A stretch of 36,573 nucleotides of DNA from UBA288 sp964461885 (GTDB lineage Archaea > Halobacteriota > Methanomicrobia > Methanomicrobiales > Methanospirillaceae): NCBI GenBank assembly GCA_964461885.1, contig CAYWVY010000015.1, positions 1 to 36,573 on the forward strand, in the 5' to 3' direction. Shown in pieces: positions 31,684 through 36,573 of this stretch. Position 1 is the first letter of the stretch. The number at the start of each line of letters is the position of its first letter. Below the pieces are notes generated by a model. That model worked only from the letters and a program-made list of their open reading frames with translations, was not told where the DNA came from and made no database searches. The translations under genes and the position numbers were made by a program.

Positions 31684-32378
31684 GCGTCCCCCTTCACGGC
31701 GTAGAAGGCCGCCTGGAGGTGCGAGCACCAGAGCACCTCGACGGCCGCGAAGCCCGCCCCGCGGTAGAGCCGGAGGTGCTCCTCGAGGGTGATCGGGAAG
31801 TACTCGGCGTCGAACCGGGCGAGCTGGGCCGCGACCTCGGGCGGGCTCCGGCCGGCCCCCTCCTGGAAGCGGGCCCAGCGCCGGAGGCCGAGCTCGAGCC
31901 CGGCGGGGGTCAGGGGGCGGACGTTCTCGGACGTGACGAAGACGCCCCCGGGCCGGAGCCGGTCGAAGCAGGCGGCGACGGCGGCCCGCCGGCCGGCGCG
32001 GTCGTAGTAGTGGTGGCACTGGACCGCGGTGACCACGTCGAAGGCGCCGGGGGGGAGGTCCTCCGTTCCGCAGGGGGCGAGCACCACCACGCGGGGCCCG
32101 GCGAGCCGCTCCCGGGCGACAGCGAGCATGGCCGGGGAGGGATCGGCGACCGCGAACCGGGTCGCCGGGAACCGGGGCAGGGCGCAAGCCACGAGCGAGC
32201 CCGTGCCGCAGCCCGTGTCGAGCCAGGTCCGCGGGGCCTCCGGCAGGGCCTCGACGAACGAGAGCACGGTCTCGTGGATCAGGTCGTAGTGCGGGATGGT
32301 CCGGCGGACGTCGAGGTCGTACGCGACGGCCGGGTGCGGGGTCGCGTTGTCCGGGGGCGGGAGGGGTGCGTCGGCCAT
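31680..32378 (-). CDS. Class I SAM-dependent methyltransferase
   Basis: 232 residues. SAM-binding motif I is LDTGCGTGSLV (about 51-61), followed by an Asp-containing strand (FAVADPSPAML), motif FDVVTAVQCHHYY and a post-motif LRPGGVFVTSE. This is the UbiE/Methyltransf_25-like group; small-molecule methylation is likely but the acceptor is unknown. YDLIHETVLSFV near the start resembles the N-terminal cap of this group. The start ATG 32378 has a TATA-like GCATATCC about 34 bases upstream. The stop overlaps the acetyltransferase start, suggesting that the two modify the same molecule or process. Confidence 0.92.
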   Translation of the reverse strand: MADAPLPPPDNATPHPAVAYDLDVRRTIPHYDLIHETVLSFVEALPEAPRTWLDTGCGTGSLVACALPRFPATRFAVADPSPAMLAVARERLAGPRVVVLAPCGTEDLPPGAFDVVTAVQCHHYYDRAGRRAAVAACFDRLRPGGVFVTSENVRPLTPAGLELGLRRWARFQEGAGRSPPEVAAQLARFDAEYFPITLEEHLRLYRGAGFAAVEVLWCSHLQAAFYAVKGDA

Positions 32379-32399
32379 GGTCTCCGTACGATCTCGGCG

Positions 32400-32445
32400 G
32401 CGGAGAGGGATATGCCTGCCCCGCCCGGGGCACCCCTTTATGCCG
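32400..32445. promoter_or_regulatory. Divergent promoter region of methyltransferase and DUF355 genes
   Basis: GGATATGCC (32408-32416) fits a TATA box for the minus-strand methyltransferase (start 32378). CCTTTATG (32435-32442) fits one for the plus-strand gene (start 32476), about 37 bases upstream. The boxes lie back to back within 100 bases. Confidence 0.45.
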
Positions 32446-32475
32446 CGCCGCGCCCATCGTTCGGCCAGTGAGACC

Positions 32476-32973
32476 ATGGACGGACCGGTGGAACTCGGGA
32501 TCGTGGGGATCGAGAAGCCCGACAACGTGAACGTCATCCTCGGGCAGGCGCACTTCATCAAGACCGCCGAGGACCTGTACGAGGCCGTGGCCGGATCCGT
32601 GCCGGGCGCGCGGTTCGGACTCGCCTTCTCCGAGGCGTCGGGCGACCGCCTCGTGCGGCTCGAGGGGACGGACGGCGCGCTCACGGCGCTCGCCCGCGAC
32701 GCGGCGCTCGCGCTCGGCGCCGGCCACTCGTTCGTCATCTTCCTCCGGGACTGCTACCCGATCAACGTTTTGAACGCGGTCAAGGCCGTCCAGGAGGTCT
32801 GCACGGTCTTCTGCGCGACCGCGAACGAGGTCGCGGTGGTGGTCGCCCGCTCTTCGCGGGGCAGCGGCATCCTGGGCGTGATCGACGGGGAGCCGCCGGC
32901 GGGTGTCGAGGACGGCGCGGCCGCCGCTGAACGGGTGGCCCTGCTCCGGCGGTTCGGGTACAAGCGCGGGTAG
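32476..32973 (+). CDS. DUF355 / adenosine-specific kinase family protein
   Basis: 165 residues; the whole length matches the small archaeal-bacterial family annotated as adenosine-specific kinase (DUF355, Adenosine_kin). Typical stretches: ELGIVGIEKPDNVNVILGQAHFIKTAEDLYEA at the start, FGLAFSEASGDRLVR, HSFVIFLRDCYPINVLNAV, EVCTVFCATAN and RGSGILGVIDG. The fold has been solved for family members and a nucleotide-related role was proposed, but physiological function is open. The start ATG 32476 gives the family N-terminus. It is convergent with the DUF5658-like gene, with only eight bases between stops. Confidence 0.92.
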   Translation: MDGPVELGIVGIEKPDNVNVILGQAHFIKTAEDLYEAVAGSVPGARFGLAFSEASGDRLVRLEGTDGALTALARDAALALGAGHSFVIFLRDCYPINVLNAVKAVQEVCTVFCATANEVAVVVARSSRGSGILGVIDGEPPAGVEDGAAAAERVALLRRFGYKRG

Positions 32974-32981
32974 CGCGCCGC

Positions 32982-33431
32982 TCAGGCGGGCGGGACGGCG
33001 AGGGCGGCGGCCAGGAGGGCCGGCACGGCACCGACCGTAACCAGCTCGAGGAGGAAGAGGGCCGTTGTCGTGGAGAGGGCTGCGAGCAGAACCGCGTCGC
33101 CCGCGAGCGTGCAGAAGCGGTTCGCGAACGAGACCAGCAGGGCGATCAGCCCGGCCCCGATCGCCTTGACGCCCGTAACGGCCACGAGGAAGAGGGGGAG
33201 GCCGTCCGTGGCCCACGCGAGCACGGGGTTCGCCTCGACGAACGCGCTCTCCGCGCCGAAGAAGAGGTACGCGGAGAGGACGGCGTCGACCCCCGAGACG
33301 AGGAGAAAGCCGGCGAGCCCGGCCCGTTGGAGCCGGGTCAGGGGGAGGAGCCGGGACTGCAGAAACGAACCGACGCGCCCGTCGCCCGGCCCGCCCGGGC
33401 TCGGTGCCGCGCACTCCTTCCACGACTCCAC
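32982..33431 (-). CDS. DUF5658-like small membrane protein
   Basis: 149 residues with a GTG start, function unknown. The second half resembles DUF5658: four hydrophobic segments (about 36-58, 72-100, 105-120, 122-146), with FVEANPVLAW between the first two, the best-known family motif (E-x-NP). The start is uncertain. GTG 33431 is the last plausible in-frame start before the first TM helix, but it has no clear ribosome binding site. The open frame continues far upstream antisense to the hydrolase gene and was not believed. The promoter would overlap the upstream region of the divergent hydrolase. Confidence 0.65.
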   Translation of the reverse strand: MESWKECAAPSPGGPGDGRVGSFLQSRLLPLTRLQRAGLAGFLLVSGVDAVLSAYLFFGAESAFVEANPVLAWATDGLPLFLVAVTGVKAIGAGLIALLVSFANRFCTLAGDAVLLAALSTTTALFLLELVTVGAVPALLAAALAVPPA

Positions 33432-33546
33432 GCGTCCACCCCCGCCCGCCAGAGCCGTTCCGGCGGGCCAGTCGCCGGTGGGCGAGCCAGGGGATATGTG
33501 TTCTGGTCGGAACGCCCGGCGGGGACCGGCCGGTCCGTTCGGAAAT

Positions 33547-33555
33547 GCTCTATAG
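33547..33555 (+). promoter_or_regulatory. TATA-like box of the lipase-like hydrolase gene
   Basis: GCTCTATAG, centred about 30 bases before the ATG at 33582 and preceded by ggaaat (BRE-like). Predicts a leaderless transcript. The remaining 150-base gap shows no other gene. Confidence 0.5.
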
Positions 33556-33581
33556 GGCCCGGGACCAAGATCGAGACGCCC

Positions 33582-34436
33582 ATGACGCGGCCGGAGAGCG
33601 CCGGGATGATCGCGGCGGACGCGGCGGCGGGCCGGGCGGGTCGCCCCGTCGTCCTGGTCCACGGGTGGAACAGCCACCCCGGGGTCTGGAGCCGGCTCGC
33701 GGAGCGGCTCGAGGCCGCGTCCGTCCCGTGCTGGCGGTTCGACCACTCCGCGATGGCCGACGCGGACCTCGCCGGAAGAGCGGCCGCGCTCGCGACGTAC
33801 GTCGCCGGGATGCGCGACAGGGCCGGGTACGACGGCCCGATCGACGTCGTCTCCCACTCCTTCGGCGCCTGCATCGCCCGGCAGTGCCTGGAGGTGGCCG
33901 ACGGGACGGCCCGGCGGGCGCGGGTCGGGCAGCTGATCATGCTCGGGCCGCCCAACAGCGGCTCGGCCCTGGCCGAGCTCTTCAGCGACCCCGATCGCGG
34001 CCCGGCCGTCACGGGCCGGCTCGCGGGGGTCTTCGTCCCGCCGGGGTTCGACCCGCTCGGGGACCCGATCGTGCAGGACATGCGGCCCGGGAGCCGGGTG
34101 ATGGGCGTGCTCCGGGCCGCGGGGCTCCGGGACGACATCGCCTACCGAGTGATCGTGACCGCGAACCCGGCGGGGTCCGAGGAGTTCTTTCCCTGGTTCG
34201 GGGGGAGGACGTGGGAGCTCGGCGAGGGCGGGGCCTGGCGACTGACGCTCCGCGGCGACGGCGTGGTCGCCCACTCCGAGTCCGTGCTGCCGGGCGTGCC
34301 CCTCGAGGTCTTCGCGCCGGAGCCGGACGACGGCCGGCCGAGGATCCCGCCGCAGCAGTTCTGCCACATCCGGCTCACCTGGAACCCGGCGCTGATCGAC
34401 CGGGTGATGGAGTACCTGCTCGCCCCGGCCCCGTAG
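33582..34436 (+). CDS. Alpha/beta hydrolase, lipase/PGAP1-like
   Basis: 284 residues. VVLVHGWN (23-30) carries the oxyanion His-Gly; the nucleophile elbow is SHSFGAC (about 89-95); late acidic and His positions (GDGVVAHSESV at 225-235) fit the catalytic Asp and His of lipase-type hydrolases. MLGPPNSGSALAEL is the strand after the nucleophile, as in triacylglycerol lipase and PGAP1-like proteins. There is no signal peptide, so cytoplasmic. An esterase or lipase role is likely; substrate unknown. Start ATG 33582 with TATA box. It is followed after 50 bases by a DUF6653-like gene in the same direction. Confidence 0.9.
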   Translation: MTRPESAGMIAADAAAGRAGRPVVLVHGWNSHPGVWSRLAERLEAASVPCWRFDHSAMADADLAGRAAALATYVAGMRDRAGYDGPIDVVSHSFGACIARQCLEVADGTARRARVGQLIMLGPPNSGSALAELFSDPDRGPAVTGRLAGVFVPPGFDPLGDPIVQDMRPGSRVMGVLRAAGLRDDIAYRVIVTANPAGSEEFFPWFGGRTWELGEGGAWRLTLRGDGVVAHSESVLPGVPLEVFAPEPDDGRPRIPPQQFCHIRLTWNPALIDRVMEYLLAPAP

Positions 34437-34486
34437 GGGCCGCGGATCCGGTGGGGCTATTGCCGGGCGGGGCGACTGACTGTACC

Positions 34487-35005
34487 GTGACCATCGAGAG
34501 GAGGATCGCGGCGCTCTTCCGCCTGGACGACGAGGCCTGGCGGCGCCACGCCAACCCCTGGAGCGTCGTCTCGCGCAACACGGCCCTCCCGCTGCTGATC
34601 CTCGCGTTCTGGAGCCGGGCCTGGCTGGGGTGGGCGGCGCTCGTCCCGGTGGCCGCGGCCCTGCTCTGGACCTGGCTCAACCCCCGCGTCTTCGCGCCGC
34701 CCCGCTCGTTCGACCACTGGGCCTCGAAGAGCGTGCTCGGGGAGCGGGTCTGGCTCAACCGCGACGTCGTGCCCGTCCCGGCCCACCACCGCACGGCGCC
34801 GAACGTCCTCTCGGCCGTCGGCGGGATCGGGGTGCTCTTCGCGGCCTGGGGCGTGGTCGCGCTCGAGGCCTGGCCGACCCTCTTCGGCGCGGCCCTCGTC
34901 TACGCGGGCAAGCTCTGGTTCCTCGACCGCATGGTCTGGCTCTGGCACGACACGCGGGACGCGATCGAGGAGCATCGGGGATGGGCAGTCTCCCGCGAGA
35001 CGTGA
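34487..35005 (+). CDS. DUF6653-like membrane protein
   Basis: 172 residues, GTG start. The family is known mainly from haloarchaea and methanogens, with no known function. Two hydrophobic pairs (about 30-63 and 105-150) flank a conserved central segment: HANPWSVVSRNT, FWSRAWLGWAAL, NPRVFAPP, FDHWASKSVLGERVW and FLDRMVWLW. The many Trp and Arg residues at membrane borders are typical. The GTG at 34487 gives an N-terminus like the family (short amphipathic helix, ERRIAALFRLDDEAWRRH). The open frame runs upstream antisense to nothing but out of frame with the hydrolase gene, so it was cut. It may be co-transcribed with the hydrolase. Confidence 0.82.
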   Translation: MTIERRIAALFRLDDEAWRRHANPWSVVSRNTALPLLILAFWSRAWLGWAALVPVAAALLWTWLNPRVFAPPRSFDHWASKSVLGERVWLNRDVVPVPAHHRTAPNVLSAVGGIGVLFAAWGVVALEAWPTLFGAALVYAGKLWFLDRMVWLWHDTRDAIEEHRGWAVSRET

Positions 35006-35050
35006 TGCGGACGCTCCTCTCGTAAGGACCGGAGAGGCAGCCCTGCCGTT

Positions 35051-35086
35051 CTGCTGCGACAAACACCGGCCGGTGCTCCGCAGCAG
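35051..35086. repeat. Nested palindrome
   Basis: Outer arms CTGCTGCG (35051-35058) and CGCAGCAG (35079-35086) are a perfect eight-base inverted repeat enclosing the perfect 12-base palindrome CACCGGCCGGTG (35064-35075), with spacers acaaa and ctc. It could act as an operator, a cruciform or a stable RNA stem. Confidence 0.6.
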
Positions 35087-35211
35087 CGCCTTCCCCGCGC
35101 CCTGGTTCCGACCGTCCTGATAGTGGGCCTCGAGACGATCGTGCGGGTCTGGAGATACCCCGGCACCGTTGCGCCCATCGCGTAGGACGTCGCCGATCTC
35201 CGCGACTTCCG

Positions 35212-35240
35212 GGTCCGTCCCCGGTTTTTCGGGACGGACC
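35212..35240. repeat. Ten-base-pair hairpin with T-rich loop
   Basis: GGTCCGTCCC (35212-35221) and GGGACGGACC (35231-35240) pair perfectly around the loop cggtttttc. The T-run in the loop and the GC-rich stem resemble a terminator or the end of a small transcript running from either side. Confidence 0.6.
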
Positions 35241-35617
35241 GGCCTGTACCGGCATCCGCGCTGAACCCGGGTATTTCGAGTGTCCGAAACGGATAGATGC
35301 CTCCGATCGGAGGGATCGGCGCGGCGGCAGGCAGTCCACAGCCCCCGGGCTCCCGGGGACGGACGGGAGTAGGCTCGTCGCCTCGACCTTTCCCGCTTTC
35401 GGAGCGGGTCCGACATCGATACCTTCAAATGTCCGCTCTCCCCCTCATCGTCCATGCGGGGGGCCGGGCCCGCACCGTCCCGGCGCCACCGGCCCGTCTC
35501 CGGCCGATGGCTTTTTCTCCTTCCTTCCATAGTTACCCGGTGAAGGTGATGACGTATGAACCGTGACGCGTGCATCCGCCCGGCGAACGAGGACCCGGTA
35601 CCGCGGGGGAGAGATCC

Positions 35618-36493
35618 ATGGTGAGATTCCGGCGGCCCGCACCGAGCGGGAACGTCGAGGACCGGCGGGGCTCGAGGATCCCCGGCGGGGCCGCGGGGGC
35701 CGGCGGCATCGGCGGCATCCTCCTCCTCCTGCTCCTCGTCGGCGCATCCCTGATGGGCGTCGACGTAGGGGGGATCTTCCAGGGCACGGAGAGCCCCATC
35801 GGCCCGACGGGGCAGCCCTCGTCCCTGTCCGTGGAGGAGGAGCAGCAGCTCGCCGACTTCTCGGCACTGGTGCTCGGCGACACGGAGGCGACGTGGAGCC
35901 GGATCTTCAGGGATGACCTGGGCCGGACCTACACCCCGCCCAGGCTCGTGCTGTTCACGGGCTCCGTGGAATCGGCGTGCGGCCAGGCCAGCGCCGCCGT
36001 CGGGCCGTTCTACTGCCCGGGCGACCAGACGATCTATCTCGACCTCGCCTTCTTCCACGACCTCCACGCCGACCTCGGGGCCCCGGGCGACTTCGCCCAG
36101 GCCTACGTGATCTCCCACGAGGTCGGCCACCACGTCCAGACCCTCCTCGGGACCACCCAGGCCGTCCAGGCCGCGCAGCGCCGCGCCGGGAGCGAGATCG
36201 AGGCGAACCGGCTCTCGGTCGCCCTCGAGCTCCAGGCCGACTGTTACGCGGGCGTCTGGGCGAACCGGGCGAGCGAGCAGAACCTGATCCTCGAGCCCGG
36301 GGACGTGGAGGAGGGGCTGAACGCCGCCAGCGCCATCGGCGACGACCGCCTCCAGAAGCAGTCGCAGGGGTACGTCGTGCCCGACGCGTTCACGCACGGC
36401 AGCTCGGCCCAGCGGGTCCAGTCCTTCCGGGCGGGCCTGGACTCGGGGCGGCTGGGGACCTGCGAGATCGCCGGGCTCCCCGCCATCCGGTAG
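35618..36493 (+). CDS. YpfJ-type neutral zinc metallopeptidase
   Basis: 291 residues. The family (putative neutral zinc metallopeptidase, YpfJ/KPN_02809) is mainly bacterial. A basic N-terminus and a Gly-rich region precede a single TM anchor (about 26-48). The zinc motif is HEVGHH (His167, Glu168, His171), with the third ligand Glu204 in LELQADCYAG. Upstream PFYCPGDQTIYLDLAFF and downstream family motifs (GDDRLQ, THGSSAQRVQSF) are all present, so it looks intact and active. The catalytic part would face outside. Start ATG 35618 with a GGGGGAGAG ribosome binding site. The gene follows the hairpin-rich gap. Acquisition from bacteria is plausible but not proven. Confidence 0.93.
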   Translation: MVRFRRPAPSGNVEDRRGSRIPGGAAGAGGIGGILLLLLLVGASLMGVDVGGIFQGTESPIGPTGQPSSLSVEEEQQLADFSALVLGDTEATWSRIFRDDLGRTYTPPRLVLFTGSVESACGQASAAVGPFYCPGDQTIYLDLAFFHDLHADLGAPGDFAQAYVISHEVGHHVQTLLGTTQAVQAAQRRAGSEIEANRLSVALELQADCYAGVWANRASEQNLILEPGDVEEGLNAASAIGDDRLQKQSQGYVVPDAFTHGSSAQRVQSFRAGLDSGRLGTCEIAGLPAIR

Positions 36494-36573
36494 CCGAACG
36501 GGGCGAGCGGCCGGTCCGCCGGCCCGCCGGACGGCGACCGGGCGGAAGGACTATCTGATTTTAGAAAAAGATC
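36494..36573. other. Right edge without a gene
   Basis: Eighty bases after the zinc peptidase stop. The last 20 bases are AT-rich on the plus strand (ctgattttagaaaaag) and may be the promoter of a gene beyond the window or a terminator. Too short to tell. Confidence 0.3.

Larger units (their letters stand above)
35006..35617. other. 600-base hairpin-rich intergenic region
   Basis: No protein-like frame. It holds a series of inverted repeats: CCTCTC/GAGAGG (35016-35037), just after the preceding stop and probably a terminator; a nested palindrome (35051-35086); a ten-pair hairpin (35212-35240); CCGATC-ggagg-GATCGG (35303-35319); and CTCCCG/CGGGAG (35350-35369). It also carries the promoter of the zinc peptidase, probably near 35500-35560 where the sequence is less GC-rich (ttttctccttccttccatag). 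A small RNA gene is possible but not shown. Confidence 0.5.

Noticed and set aside
1..36573. Search for tRNA, rRNA, insertion sequences, integrase genes and attachment sites
   Set aside because: No tRNA-like cloverleaf, rRNA stretch, transposase motif or flanking direct repeats were noticed by reading. A tRNA scanning program would be needed to exclude them fully.

Overview
The window reads as a high-GC chromosome segment from a euryarchaeon, most likely a methanogen of the Methanomicrobia (Methanomicrobiales is my best guess). The lineage is inferred from the gene set: RadA recombinase, FEN-1 with a C-terminal PCNA-binding box, an RPA-like multi-OB protein, the PP-ATPase half of a split GMP synthase, an AK6/Fap7-type kinase, an archaeal-type HAD phosphatase and a presenilin-type protease. 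TATA-like boxes 25-35 bases before start codons (leaderless or short-leader transcripts) and surface proteins built from NosD, IPT/TIG, PKD, cohesin and dockerin modules also fit. There is no methanogenesis marker here, so the order is not proven. No rRNA, tRNA, CRISPR array or transposase was seen.

Region 1 (about 0.3-10.4 kb) is a cell-surface accessory locus that looks less GC-rich than the rest. Its centre is a 1795-residue secreted serine peptidase whose expected catalytic His is replaced by Glu, followed by four IPT/TIG domains, two NosD-like beta-helices, a PKD domain, a cohesin-like domain and a terminal dockerin. It is flanked by two minus-strand surface proteins that share with each other, but not with the peptidase, an unrecognised 81-residue domain present in three copies. 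One flanker has a cohesin-like N-domain. The other is a lipoprotein ending in 20 proline-rich pentapeptides. A broken dockerin end with its stop codon lies next to the lipoprotein gene, a trace of a lost dockerin gene. A cohesin-dockerin surface assembly is the best candidate for an undescribed system in this window.

Region 2 (10.7-16.5 kb) is a tight six-gene operon: pyrG, guaA PP-ATPase subunit, argD, hisC, an AK6/Fap7-type kinase and a CDP-alcohol phosphatidyltransferase, joined by overlaps or short gaps. Region 3 (16.6-23.3 kb) carries a glycosylation-prone NHL propeller protein, fen1, a small coiled-coil membrane protein, a presenilin homologue, an HTH-CBS regulator with a palindrome in its promoter, a PRC-barrel protein, a HAD phosphatase and radA. 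Region 4 (23.4-28.8 kb) is minus strand: dapL-lysA-RPA-like, and a ferredoxin-nitroreductase followed by an orphan ABC ATPase. Region 5 (29-36.5 kb) has a 7TM-PAS histidine kinase without a response regulator, an NTF2-like protein overlapping a GNAT gene tail to tail, a methyltransferase, a DUF355-type protein, a DUF5658-like membrane protein, a lipase-like hydrolase, a DUF6653-like membrane protein, a hairpin-rich 600-base gap and a YpfJ-type zinc peptidase of bacterial character.

Start codons were re-chosen wherever the longest open frame ran far upstream of the recognisable N-terminus (pyrG, AK6, lysA, ABC ATPase, nitroreductase, histidine kinase and most of region 5). All family names come from reading motifs by eye, not from database searches.
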